Assembly: GCA_021443335.1 (NCBI GenBank)
Contig: JABUUE010000002.1
Location: forward strand, 63,803 to 123,831
Direction: 5' to 3'
DNA length: 60,029 nucleotides
Source of the DNA: Bacteroidaceae bacterium
GTDB taxonomy: Bacteria; Bacteroidota; Bacteroidia; Bacteroidales; Bacteroidaceae
Part shown: positions 10,182-19,130 of the stretch, piece by piece
Layout of the letters: each line of letters starts with the position of its first letter
Position numbering within the stretch: the stretch's first letter is position 1
The notes under the pieces: model-generated
Seen by the model: only the letters and a program-made list of their open reading frames with translations
Told to the model about the DNA's origin: nothing
The model's database searches: none
Program-made: the position numbers and the translations under genes

Positions 10182-10916
10182 TTATTGTTCCACCTTTGGC
10201 TTGAGATTGGTGTAAACGTTCTGCACATCGTCGAAATCCTCGAGTTTTTCCACCATCTTATCGATTGTAGCGCGCTGCTCGTCGTTGATGTCTTTGAGGT
10301 CGTTAGGGATGTATGTAAACTCTCCACCGATGTCTTCGAAACCTTTGTCTTCAAGGAATTTTTGAATCATGGCGTAGCTCTTAGGGTCGCCGTAGATGGT
10401 GATTGTTCCTTCTTCCTCATCCTCGTCGTACTCGTCTTCAGCGTTGACATCGATGAGTTCAAGCACGAGCTCGTCCATGTCAAGGTCTGCAGGCTTCTTG
10501 AAAGTGAACACGCATTTGTGGTCGAAGAGGAAAGAGAGTGAGCCTGTTGTGCCGAGTGTGCCGGCAAACTTGTTGAAAACTGATCGCACGTCGCCTACGG
10601 TGCGTGTGGTGTTATCAGTGAGTGTGTCTACAAAGATGGCTATTCCGTGAGGTCCGTAGCCTTCGTATGTCACTTCCTTGTAGTCGCTCTGGTCCTTGCC
10701 CATAGCGTTCTTGATGGCGCGCTCGATGTTGTCTTTCGGCATGTTCTCGCGCTTGCATGTAGCGATTACTGAACGCAGTGCTGGGTTTGTGTCGGCGTCT
10801 GGACCGCCAGCTTTAACAGCGATTGCAATCTGTTTTCCCAGACGTGTGAATGTTTTTGCCATGTGGCCCCAACGCTTTAGTTTGGTGGCCTTGCGATATT
10901 CAAATGCTCTTCCCAT
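10182..10916 (-). CDS. yebC: YebC/PmpR family protein
   Basis: 244 residues, normal for the family. N-terminal MGRAFEYRKATKLKRWGHMAKTFT-type block, then KAGGPDADTNPALR, CKRENMPKDNIERAIK and YEGYGPHGIAIFVD are all family signatures. An acidic insert, DEYDEDEEEG (about 160-170), sits in the middle. The family was first described as DNA-binding regulators, and members have more recently been linked to relieving ribosome stalling at proline stretches. It is downstream of pheT, separated by a probable terminator hairpin. Confidence 0.95.
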   Translation of the reverse strand: MGRAFEYRKATKLKRWGHMAKTFTRLGKQIAIAVKAGGPDADTNPALRSVIATCKRENMPKDNIERAIKNAMGKDQSDYKEVTYEGYGPHGIAIFVDTLTDNTTRTVGDVRSVFNKFAGTLGTTGSLSFLFDHKCVFTFKKPADLDMDELVLELIDVNAEDEYDEDEEEGTITIYGDPKSYAMIQKFLEDKGFEDIGGEFTYIPNDLKDINDEQRATIDKMVEKLEDFDDVQNVYTNLKPKVEQ

Positions 10917-10966
10917 GTATATATTAATGTTTAATGTTTTATTTGTTTAAGTTTCGCTTACGCTCA

Positions 10967-11014
10967 ACTTTTTTAGGTTAAAGGTTTTATGTGAGATTAC
11001 TAACAACCTTTAAC
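10967..11014 (-). terminator. Probable terminator after pheT
   Basis: A perfect 10-bp stem, GTTAAAGGTT (10977-10986) / AACCTTTAAC (11005-11014). On the minus strand it is followed by CTAAAAAAG, so the U tract is weak. Confidence 0.5.
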
Positions 11015-11036
11015 TTTAGTCTTTAGCATCATTCGT

Positions 11037-13508
11037 TTATCTCAACTCGGCGTTGAGTTGTTTTGTGAGATTGGCGATGAGTTTCTGCATGATAGCGTCT
11101 ATCTGTTTGTCGTTCATCGTCTTCTCTGTGTCTTGGAGTATGAAGTTTACTGCGTATGATTTTTTGCCTTGTGGCAGATTCTTGCCCTCATATACGTCGA
11201 AGAGTTCCACGCGCTTTAGGAATTTCTTCTCGGTCTGCTTTGCTATTTGCTCTATCTGTGCAAACTCAACGCTCTTGTCAAGTAGTAGTGCGAGGTCGCG
11301 CGACACTGTTGGGAACTTGCTTGCCTCTTTGAACTGCATCTTTGCGGAGAGTGCGAGCTTGGTGAGCGCGTTCCAGTTGATGTCAGCATAATATACTTGC
11401 TGTGAAACGCCGAGTTTCTTCAGTTGTTTTGCTGCGATGATTCCATACTGTGCGATAATCTTTCCGCCGCGGTTTTCTATGTTGAGTGATTTGGAGAAGA
11501 TGTTGTTGTTGCCTTGTTTTACGACGATTGCTCCTCCAATGGCTACTCCGAGACGTGCGAAGATGTTTTCCACATTAGCCTTGAGTTCATAGAAGGATGA
11601 GTCTTCGTTGGCGTGTGCCCATGAGCCTTCAACGCGGCGGCCGGAGATCCAAAGTCCTAAGTGCTGCTCTTCGATGTAGCCGCGCTGTGGGTTGTAGTCT
11701 GTCTGACGCTCCTTGTTGTAGAGGTATGTGTTTCCAAACTCGAAGATGTGCAGGTTTGGTGCTTTGCGATTGACATTGTGGGCTATGGTCTCGAGTCCTC
11801 CGAAGAGCAGTGTCTGTCGCATGAGTGCGAGGTCGTTGCTCAGTGGGTTCATTATTCTCACGCACATCTCTTGTGGGTATTCGTTAAGCTCTGCGCTTTC
11901 GTAATATGCTACTTTTGTGAGTGAGTTGTTCATAATCTCGTTGAAGCCCGCACCGATAAGCTGCTCGCTGATGAGGTTCTGCATCTTGTGCTTCTCGTCT
12001 TCAGCGCCTTTGATGACGAGTGATGATTTCAGGGTTGTTGGTATCTCGACATTGTTGTAGCCGTAGATGCGCAGAATGTCCTCGACAACATCACACGGAC
12101 GTTGCACGTCAACGCGGTATGCCGGCACGAGTAGGTTGAGTCCTTCTTCGTCTTCTGAGACAATCTGCATCTCAAGTGATGTCACGATACTCTTGATGGT
12201 CTCGGCTGGTATGTGTTTTCCAATGAGAGAGTCAACATAGTCGTATTTCAGTGTCACAGGGAAATCGGCGATTGGCTCTGGATATTCATCAACAATGTCC
12301 ATTGATATTTTCGCTCCAGCGAGTTCTTTAGACATCAGTGCCGCTTGCTTGAGAGCATAGATTGTTCCGTTGGGGTCGATGCCGCGCTCGAAGCGGAAGG
12401 AGGCGTCGGTTGATAATCCGTGGCGTCGCGCTGACTTTCTAATCCATGTTGGGTGGAAATATGCGCTCTCGAGGACAACGTTCTTTGTTGTGTCATAAGT
12501 GCCAGAGCCTCTGCCTCCAAATACACCGGCTATACACATTGCGTCGTTCTCGTTGCAGATGGCGAGGTCGCGGTCGGAGAGTTTGTGCTCTTCGCCGTCG
12601 AGTGTAACGAAGGGTGTTCCTTCTGGCATTGTCTTCACGATAATCTTCTTGCCGTCAACCATGTCTGCGTCGAAGCAGTGGAGTGGTTGTCCGTAAGCCA
12701 TCATGATATAGTTGGTTATGTCAACGATGTTGTTTATTGGTCGTAGTCCGATAACGGTGAGCTTGTTCTTGAGCCATTCTGGCGACTCTTTGACCTCGCA
12801 TCCTGTAAGGCTTACGCAGGCGTAACGCTTGCAGGCTTCGGTGTTCTGAATTGTCACGCTGACAGGCATGTCGTGGTTGTCAACCTTGAAATCGTCGCAG
12901 CTTGGGCGGTGGAGTGCTGTCTTGTAGCCATTCTGCACGAGCCATGCGTAGAGGTCGCGTGCCACGCCCCAGTGGCTTATGGCGTCGGCGCGGTTGGCAG
13001 TGATATCGACTTCGATTATCCAATCGCTCTCAAGATGGAAATATTCTGCGGCAGGAGTGCCTACCACGGCATCGTCGGGGAGGACGATTATTCCGTCGTG
13101 GCTTTTGCCGATGCCTATCTCGTCTTCTGCGCAAATCATTCCGCAACTCTCTACGCCACGGAGCTTAGACTTCTTGATAGTGAACGACTTGTCGCCATCG
13201 TATAGCACGCAGCCGAGGTCGGCAACTATAACTTTCTGTCCTGCTGCCACGTTTGGCGCTCCGCATACAATCTGCGATGGCTGCTCTTTGCCGAGGTCAA
13301 CAGTCGTGATGTGCATGTGGTCTGAGTTTGGGTGCGCCTCACATGTAAGCACCTTGCCGACATACAATCCTTGCAGTCCTCCCTTGATGGTCTGGACTTC
13401 TTCTACTCCGCCAACCTCAAGTCCTTCAGATGTGAGGGCTGCTGCCACTTCGTCTGGAGTGAGCGTGAAGTCAACATATTCTTTTAGCCATTTATATGAT
13501 ATGTTCAT
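11037..13508 (-). CDS. pheT: Phenylalanyl-tRNA synthetase beta subunit
   Basis: Partner of PheS in the alpha2-beta2 enzyme that charges tRNA-Phe and edits misacylated Tyr-tRNA. The 823 residues have the full bacterial layout: the start MNISYKWLKEYVDF, the tRNA-binding EMAP-like domain (about 40-155, with AHPNSDHMHITTVD), B3/B4 editing region, B5, the catalytic-like core, and the C-terminal ferredoxin-fold anticodon-binding domain (FPTVSRDLALLLD through the end). pheS is not adjacent, which is usual in Bacteroidetes. Confidence 0.97.
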   Translation of the reverse strand: MNISYKWLKEYVDFTLTPDEVAAALTSEGLEVGGVEEVQTIKGGLQGLYVGKVLTCEAHPNSDHMHITTVDLGKEQPSQIVCGAPNVAAGQKVIVADLGCVLYDGDKSFTIKKSKLRGVESCGMICAEDEIGIGKSHDGIIVLPDDAVVGTPAAEYFHLESDWIIEVDITANRADAISHWGVARDLYAWLVQNGYKTALHRPSCDDFKVDNHDMPVSVTIQNTEACKRYACVSLTGCEVKESPEWLKNKLTVIGLRPINNIVDITNYIMMAYGQPLHCFDADMVDGKKIIVKTMPEGTPFVTLDGEEHKLSDRDLAICNENDAMCIAGVFGGRGSGTYDTTKNVVLESAYFHPTWIRKSARRHGLSTDASFRFERGIDPNGTIYALKQAALMSKELAGAKISMDIVDEYPEPIADFPVTLKYDYVDSLIGKHIPAETIKSIVTSLEMQIVSEDEEGLNLLVPAYRVDVQRPCDVVEDILRIYGYNNVEIPTTLKSSLVIKGAEDEKHKMQNLISEQLIGAGFNEIMNNSLTKVAYYESAELNEYPQEMCVRIMNPLSNDLALMRQTLLFGGLETIAHNVNRKAPNLHIFEFGNTYLYNKERQTDYNPQRGYIEEQHLGLWISGRRVEGSWAHANEDSSFYELKANVENIFARLGVAIGGAIVVKQGNNNIFSKSLNIENRGGKIIAQYGIIAAKQLKKLGVSQQVYYADINWNALTKLALSAKMQFKEASKFPTVSRDLALLLDKSVEFAQIEQIAKQTEKKFLKRVELFDVYEGKNLPQGKKSYAVNFILQDTEKTMNDKQIDAIMQKLIANLTKQLNAELR

Positions 13509-13618
13509 AATCTTATTTACTATTGGACTATTTAATATTTACTATTTATGATATTTCGAGTTTTCGGGTCTTCGAATTCTTTGCTATTATATTATTTATC
13601 GTTTTCCTGATTAAAGTA
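13509..13618. other. Intergenic AT-rich spacer with TATTTACTATT words
   Basis: Contains TTTACTATTGGACTATTTA-type words at 13514-13550, related to the CTATTTGACTATT repeats at 35641-35900. I see no clear promoter or terminator. Confidence 0.4.
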
Positions 13619-14827
13619 TTATTCGTTAATCGTGCAAATGGAAACTCTGTTCCAATCGTTTTCCTCAAACATGTTGCCGATACCTTGTCCTTCCGCAGTG
13701 ATTCGTGTGGCTGATATGCCGTATTTGTTGACAAGCATGTCTTTGACTGCTTTGGCGCGTGCTTCGGCTATCTGCATGTTGAGCTCTACAGAACCGTCTG
13801 GCGATGCGTAGCCCTTGATGTCAACAGTGGCGTTTGGATGATTCTTGAGATATGTGGCTATACGCTCCACGTTAGGTTGCTGTGATGGTTCGATAGATCT
13901 TGCTCCTACGCGGAAGGTAACTGTGCTTTCGAGTGTTCGTTTACTGTGGTCAACAACCTTCTCCACAACTTTTTCTACGACTTTTGGCTTGGCTTCAGGT
14001 TTTGGTGCGTTCTGGCATTCGTCGAGGAAGGCGAGAAGTCGGTCGTTCTCCGCGCGCAGCTCTTTGTTGGCTTTTTCTGCCTTTATCTTGTCATTGTTGG
14101 CTTTTCTTATCTTCTTGTTGAGAGCAACGAGTTCTTCCGCTGTCATCACGGCAACGGCTGTCTGGTAATGTCGTCCATTGCTATTGAGGAAGTTGTATGT
14201 CAGACCAATTAGCACTTCTCCCACCATTTTGCTCTTTGTGAGCTTGGCGTTGCTATAGTTGTTGCGCCAAACATCGAATATTACTGCTGGCTTCAGTGAG
14301 ATGCCGAATTCCTTGTCAGCACCGAGATTGAAGTTAAGATTCAAACCAAATTTTGCGGCTACAGTGTTAAAATCGATTCCCTCTTCTCGGTTATACAGGT
14401 AACGAAGCCAACCACCACCAGCCACAGCTTCAAGCTCTACCACTGATTTCTCGCCTGTCCAACCCCCGAAGACGTTTATAAGGTTTATGCGGTTGAGAAG
14501 CATCAGCGTCAAATCGTCGAAGAAGGTCTTGCTCTTGTATGTTGTTATTTCTTGGTCTTTTGCCCATGAACTTGTGTTCAGCGCCAAATTGCCTTCAAGC
14601 GTAAGTCCATAGTTTGGCGTCAGCTGTTTGTTGATAGCCAGACCTACTACACCGCGAGAGTTAGGAAAAACCGACAATCTTCCGTTTAGTGGGGCTTTTG
14701 CACCACCTTGAAGTGTGATGCTCCAGTTGTCTAAGATTCCAGTTGCGTTGAATGATGTATCATCTTGTGCGTTCGCATTCAATGAACATATAATGGCAAC
14801 AAATGCTGCGAAAATGGCTTTTCTCAT
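13619..14827 (-). CDS. OmpA-family outer membrane protein
   Basis: 402 residues. Signal peptide MRKAIFAAFVAIICSLNANA; then an N-terminal beta-barrel-like domain (about 25-215) ending in VLIGLTYNF; then a coiled coil (about 230-275, KKIRKANNDKIKAEKANKEL); then a linker with KVVEKVVEKVVDHSK; and a C-terminal OmpA peptidoglycan-binding domain (about 295-402) with VDIKGYASPDGS and LNMQIAEARAKAVKDML. It probably links the outer membrane to the cell wall. It has its own consensus promoter. Confidence 0.92.
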   Translation of the reverse strand: MRKAIFAAFVAIICSLNANAQDDTSFNATGILDNWSITLQGGAKAPLNGRLSVFPNSRGVVGLAINKQLTPNYGLTLEGNLALNTSSWAKDQEITTYKSKTFFDDLTLMLLNRINLINVFGGWTGEKSVVELEAVAGGGWLRYLYNREEGIDFNTVAAKFGLNLNFNLGADKEFGISLKPAVIFDVWRNNYSNAKLTKSKMVGEVLIGLTYNFLNSNGRHYQTAVAVMTAEELVALNKKIRKANNDKIKAEKANKELRAENDRLLAFLDECQNAPKPEAKPKVVEKVVEKVVDHSKRTLESTVTFRVGARSIEPSQQPNVERIATYLKNHPNATVDIKGYASPDGSVELNMQIAEARAKAVKDMLVNKYGISATRITAEGQGIGNMFEENDWNRVSICTINE

Positions 14828-14861
14828 ACTTTCAGTGTGTAATGTGGTTTAAAAATCTGGG

Positions 14862-14892
14862 CAAAGTTACGATTATGAGAGCGAAATACAAA
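14862..14892 (-). promoter_or_regulatory. Promoter of the OmpA-family gene
   Basis: On the minus strand TTTG (14892-14889), a 19-base spacer and TAACTTTG (14869-14862) match the Bacteroidetes consensus. The leader is about 28 bases. Confidence 0.8.
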
Positions 14893-14929
14893 ATAAATCA
14901 CATTGATTTTTGTTTCGGGTGTGTGTAAC

Positions 14930-16198
14930 TTATCTAATGTTTAGAATTTTATTTCTGTTTTTTATGATAATTCCTTTATGATTGTCTGTAACTCTTTGCC
15001 CCGAAAGGTTGTAAGAAAGGTCGGAGTATTGCTTTTTGCCTATTGTTGGATTTGCGATGGCTGCCTGTTGCTCTTTGGTGAGGAAGGAGTGGAGTGTGGT
15101 GAGAGATTTTGTAGCTTTGCCCGTCTCGTTGTCGAAAAGCCCGGCGTTGTACCAATTGTCTGTCACTCGTTGTGTTCCCCAGTCAAGTCCCTTTTCGTTC
15201 ATTTCCATTGCCCACCAGAAGAGCCCGATAACCTTTCCTTCGTGTGGTTTGAGAGCTTCTATCAGTGCTGTGGTGAACTTGTTCTGACCGTCGTCAGAGA
15301 TAGGCCAGACAGAGGAAAAGTCGTATTTCACGTCTTTTGGCTGCCAATGGTGAAAATATCCTGTCTCAACAATCATGATTTTCTTGTCGGGAAACTCTGT
15401 CTCTAAGTTTGTGATTACGGAGGTGAGGCTGTTGAGGTTGCCGTGATAGTAAGGGTAATAGCTCAGTCCGATGATGTCATAGTCAATGTTGGCAGCCTTC
15501 ATGTCGTTGTAAAAGCTCACGGAATATGCTGGTTGTTCGACTCTCTCCGTATGAAGAATGATTTTAGCCATCGGACATTCCTCACGACATGCTTTGATTG
15601 TGTTATGAAGAAGGTTTGTGAAGCGCTCGCGATTGTCTGACTTGCCAGCGTAGTAGCTCTTGTATGAGCCTCCTTCTTTGCCCCATAACATGCCGTAACT
15701 TATCTCGTTGCCGGTTTGTATAAAGTCGGGAGTAGCGCCGCTAACTTTTAGTTTTTGCAGACAGTCTTTGGTGTAGTCATGAATCTTCTTGTATAGTTGC
15801 TCGTCAGAGAGAGACAGCCATTCTGATGGCGTGAACTGCTTGGCTGGGTCTGCCCATGAGTCGCTGTAATGGATGTCGAGCATAAACGCGAAACCGCTGT
15901 CTTTGATTCTTTTGCCAAGTTTTACCACATAGTCAAGGTCTTGGCAAACACCTTGTCCTTTATCGGTGGCGGAGGCGTTTTCCGGGTTGACAAATAGGCG
16001 CACTCTCATTGCGTTATGTCCTTGTTCGCTGAAGAATTTAAGCATATCGCCGCAAGGCTTGCCGCTCTTGTCATAGTATTTTGCGCCGTGTTCTTCGTAT
16101 TTTGTGAGTAACGAGATATCGCCGCCGACATAATGCTGCGCCATAGCCACAGCCACAGACAAGAATGTTAGGATTAGGGTTAATGTGGATTTTTTCAT
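14930..16198 (-). CDS. GH53 arabinogalactan endo-beta-1,4-galactanase
   Basis: Secreted enzyme cutting beta-1,4-galactan side chains of pectin. The start at 16198 is preferred because MKKSTLTLILTFLSVAVAMA is a signal peptide; the upstream in-frame ATG at 16219 adds seven residues. The protein has 422 residues. GH53 signatures are GGDISLLTKYEEHGAKYYD, FMLDIHYSDSWADP, the acid/base glutamate in QTGNEISYGMLWG and the nucleophile in IMIVETGYFH. The C-terminal ~35 residues, with YNLSGQRV then KGIIIKNRNK, form a tail also seen in the PL11 lyase of this window, possibly a sorting signal. It lies 54 bases after the TIGR02757 gene. Confidence 0.93.
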   Translation of the reverse strand: MKKSTLTLILTFLSVAVAMAQHYVGGDISLLTKYEEHGAKYYDKSGKPCGDMLKFFSEQGHNAMRVRLFVNPENASATDKGQGVCQDLDYVVKLGKRIKDSGFAFMLDIHYSDSWADPAKQFTPSEWLSLSDEQLYKKIHDYTKDCLQKLKVSGATPDFIQTGNEISYGMLWGKEGGSYKSYYAGKSDNRERFTNLLHNTIKACREECPMAKIILHTERVEQPAYSVSFYNDMKAANIDYDIIGLSYYPYYHGNLNSLTSVITNLETEFPDKKIMIVETGYFHHWQPKDVKYDFSSVWPISDDGQNKFTTALIEALKPHEGKVIGLFWWAMEMNEKGLDWGTQRVTDNWYNAGLFDNETGKATKSLTTLHSFLTKEQQAAIANPTIGKKQYSDLSYNLSGQRVTDNHKGIIIKNRNKILNIR

Positions 16199-16252
16199 AT
16201 TGTATATTTTGGAGTTCAAGGAGTTGAAACTTCTTGTTATTCCATGAAAATC

Positions 16253-16999
16253 TTATTTATTTACTCCATACCCGAAAAGTGCGAAATCCGCTTTCAGTGG
16301 GTCGTCAGGAAAAATATTTGCGACAGCCTCTGTCAGTTTCTTGGCAGTGGTCATGGAAGTTGTCTTCGTTGAAATTAGTTTAAGTCGGTTTGCCTGTTGC
16401 ATCACATGAGTGTCGAGCGGCATTATCAGAGTTCGTTTGTCCATGATGTCTGCCCATATTCCAAGGTCAACAGGAGAATCGTCGCGGACCATCCAGCGGA
16501 GAAACATACACAGCCGTTTGCAGGCAGAGGATGTGGAGTGGGGGATAATCTTTCCTCCGAAAGTATTTGTCAGAGTCTCAAGCGCAGATATTGCTGGTAT
16601 CTTACAGTCTCTGTTGTGTGGGTTTTGCTGTCTGTAGTCTGTTGCTATTAGCGACTTTAAACTGCCGTAGGAGATGTAGGTTTGTGACAGTTTGTCGAGC
16701 AGTTGTCGGACCATGCGATTTGTGTAAAGTCTGTAAAAACACTTGTCGTCGTCGGGAATCATTGTGTTATACCGTCTTTCTTTCACCCATAGGAACATCT
16801 CGCCACGGCTGTGGTCAAGAATGTTCTGAATCTTTGGCATAAACTGCTTTCTGGAGCCGTAACTGAAACAGGAAGCTATGAAAGCCATAGCTTCTTGGTT
16901 TAGTTCACCTTGCACTTGATGCATAAACCAAGAAGGGTCTCCAAGCAGAAACTCTTCATTTTCGTAGTTGTCGGATAGCCTCTTTAGTGTGTTGTGCAT
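16253..16999 (-). CDS. TIGR02757 family protein (DUF2400)
   Basis: 248 residues matching the Bacteroidetes TIGR02757/DUF2400 family: LGDPSWFMHQ near the start, SCFSYGSRKQFMPKI, LCMFLRWMVRDDSPVDLGIW and the conserved MPLDTHVMQQANRL near the end. The LDTHV segment resembles that of HhH-GPD DNA glycosylases, so a DNA-repair-like fold is possible, but the activity is unknown. It follows queC by 13 bases in the pepD-queC transcript. Confidence 0.85.
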   Translation of the reverse strand: MHNTLKRLSDNYENEEFLLGDPSWFMHQVQGELNQEAMAFIASCFSYGSRKQFMPKIQNILDHSRGEMFLWVKERRYNTMIPDDDKCFYRLYTNRMVRQLLDKLSQTYISYGSLKSLIATDYRQQNPHNRDCKIPAISALETLTNTFGGKIIPHSTSSACKRLCMFLRWMVRDDSPVDLGIWADIMDKRTLIMPLDTHVMQQANRLKLISTKTTSMTTAKKLTEAVANIFPDDPLKADFALFGYGVNK

Positions 17000-17012
17000 C
17001 AGTGTGTAATGT

Positions 17013-17657
17013 TTATTCTTTCACTTCTATGCCTGCGAATTTCAAAGCCTCGATGCGCTCAACGCAGGTGCCACATTTTCCGCAATGCTTCTCGCCGCCT
17101 TTGTAGCAGGAGTAGGTCTTTGAGTAGTCAACGCCAATGTTTTTGCCTATGACGGCGATTTCACCCTTTGTCTTGTTTGTGTAAGGCGCTAAGAGCTTCA
17201 CGTTTATGTATGTTCCTTCTTGCATAGCTTTGTCCATGGCATTGACAAAACCGCTGCGGCAGTCAGGGTAAATAGCGTGGTCACCGGAGTGGTTTGCAAT
17301 CATCACATACTTTAGGTCGCGGCTCTCTGCAAGTCCGCATGCGATGGCGAGCATTATTCCGTTGCGGAAAGGCACGACGGTGGATTTCATGTTCTCGTCG
17401 TCGTAGTTGCCTTCGGGAATTGCTTCTGCGCCTTCAAGCAATGACGACTTGAAATACTCAGGCATAAAGTCAAGTGGTATGACAATATGCTCAATGTGCA
17501 ACTGCTGGCAGTTCCATTTTGCCATCTCTATTTCTCTTGCGTTATGGTTGCTGCCGTAGTCAAATGTTACGGCCAGCGCAATCTCCTCCTTGTATTCATG
17601 AAGGAGAGTAACGCTGTCCATACCACCTGATAATACCATCAGTTTATCTTTTGTCAT
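17013..17657 (-). CDS. queC: 7-cyano-7-deazaguanine synthase
   Basis: Converts 7-carboxy-7-deazaguanine to preQ0 with ATP and ammonia, in queuosine tRNA modification. 214 residues, normal length. The PP-loop ATP motif VLSGGMDSVTLL is at residue 8, and the C-terminal zinc site is CYKGGEKHCGKCGTC. Its start overlaps the pepD stop by four bases. No other queuosine gene is nearby. Confidence 0.96.
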   Translation of the reverse strand: MTKDKLMVLSGGMDSVTLLHEYKEEIALAVTFDYGSNHNAREIEMAKWNCQQLHIEHIVIPLDFMPEYFKSSLLEGAEAIPEGNYDDENMKSTVVPFRNGIMLAIACGLAESRDLKYVMIANHSGDHAIYPDCRSGFVNAMDKAMQEGTYINVKLLAPYTNKTKGEIAVIGKNIGVDYSKTYSCYKGGEKHCGKCGTCVERIEALKFAGIEVKE

Positions 17658-19117
17658 TTCTCTGGTGCGTTTTCCAAAGTTGCCACAATAAGTTTCCAGA
17701 AAGGCTCAACAGTGTCAATCTTCAACTGCTCTGACGGAGTGTGAGGATATTGCAGCGTAGGGCCAAAAGAGACAACATCCATGCCAGGATATTTACCCAT
17801 GATGATAGAACATTCGAGACCTGCATGTACAACGCTTACCAATGGGTCTTCGTTGAAGAGAACCTTGTATTGTTCTACCATTGCCTTTAGCACAGGACTT
17901 TCCGGGTTAGGATTCCAACCTCCATATCCGCCAGTTTGCTCAACCTTCATGCCTGCCATAGAGAAGCAACTCTCTAATGATGTGCAAAGTTCGTCTTTCT
18001 TGGTGTCTGATGACGAGCGAGCAAGAAGGGCAATGCTTGCTTTTCCTCCTTCGATGTCAACAATGGAAAGATTTGATGATGTCTCTACCTTGTCAGGAAT
18101 GCTTGGGATATAGCGCCATACTCCGTCGTGGGCTGCATAAATGGCATCGACAATATTGTCTTGGATGTCCTTTGGAGTTTGAGTCTGTGGAAGTTCAACT
18201 TCTTCAACAATTACTTTGATTTCCTCAGTCTCGATGTATTTGTACTCCTCGTTGAATGTCTCTGCGTATGTGTTGCAAAGGTCTTTGAGGTCTGCCATGT
18301 TGTCTTTTGGCAGAGTTACCACAACAGTTGCCTCGCGGGGAATGGCGTTACGCATGTTGCCGCCATGCCATGATACAAGTCGCGCGTCATCGTCAGAGAT
18401 AGCCTCGCGAAGAATGCGTACCATCATCTTGTTGGCATTGCCACGGCCAAGAGGAATCTGGATTCCTGAGTGGCCACCGAGAAGTCCTTTCAGCGTGATT
18501 TTCGCTGCTGTAAGTTCAGCGCTTGTCGTCTCAACATCCTCTTCCTTGTAGTCGAGAGTTGCGTTAACATCCATACCACCGGCAGAGCCAATAATAAGTT
18601 CTCCCCAGTCTTCGGTATCGAGATTAAGTAGGATATTTCCCTGCATTTGTCCTGCTGGCAGATTGTTTGCGCCGTAAAGTCCAGTCTCCTCATCTACAGT
18701 CATCAATCCTTCTACAGGACCGTGTTTGAGGTCTGTCGCCTCCATTACTGCCATTATTGCTGCTACGCCGATACCATCGTCAGAGCCGAGGGTTGTTTTG
18801 TTGGCGCGAATCCAGCCGTCATCGCATATCCGAGCTTCGATTGGGTCGGTTTCGAAGTTATGGTTTGAAGAAGATTCTTTCTGTGGCACCATGTCCATGT
18901 GGGCCTGAAGTATAACACCTTGGCGATTCTCCATTCCAGGTGTTGCAGGCTTGCGCATTACAATATTGCCTGCTGGGTCAACGAATGTCTCAACACCACA
19001 TTTCTTTCCGAAATCAAGGAGAAATTGCTGCACTTTCTCAAGATGACCTGAAGGTCTTGGAATTTGTGTTAGCGCCTTGAAATTTTTGAAGACGCATTTT
19101 GGATTCAGATTTTCCAT
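17654..19117 (-). CDS. pepD: Aminoacyl-histidine dipeptidase (PepD, M20 family)
   Basis: A cytoplasmic zinc dipeptidase that hydrolyses Xaa-His and related dipeptides. 487 residues, as expected. Family motifs: IPRPSGHLEKV, QAHMDMVPQK with the first metal ligands (about residue 79), TTLGSDDGIGVA with the bridging aspartate, MTVDEETGLYGA with the catalytic glutamate pair, and VVHAGLECSIIMGKYPG with the C-terminal ligand. It lies between the flippase-like gene (13-base gap) and queC (overlap), so all are probably one transcript. Confidence 0.95.
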   Translation of the reverse strand: MENLNPKCVFKNFKALTQIPRPSGHLEKVQQFLLDFGKKCGVETFVDPAGNIVMRKPATPGMENRQGVILQAHMDMVPQKESSSNHNFETDPIEARICDDGWIRANKTTLGSDDGIGVAAIMAVMEATDLKHGPVEGLMTVDEETGLYGANNLPAGQMQGNILLNLDTEDWGELIIGSAGGMDVNATLDYKEEDVETTSAELTAAKITLKGLLGGHSGIQIPLGRGNANKMMVRILREAISDDDARLVSWHGGNMRNAIPREATVVVTLPKDNMADLKDLCNTYAETFNEEYKYIETEEIKVIVEEVELPQTQTPKDIQDNIVDAIYAAHDGVWRYIPSIPDKVETSSNLSIVDIEGGKASIALLARSSSDTKKDELCTSLESCFSMAGMKVEQTGGYGGWNPNPESPVLKAMVEQYKVLFNEDPLVSVVHAGLECSIIMGKYPGMDVVSFGPTLQYPHTPSEQLKIDTVEPFWKLIVATLENAPEK

Positions 19118-19130
19118 AATATTATAGTTT

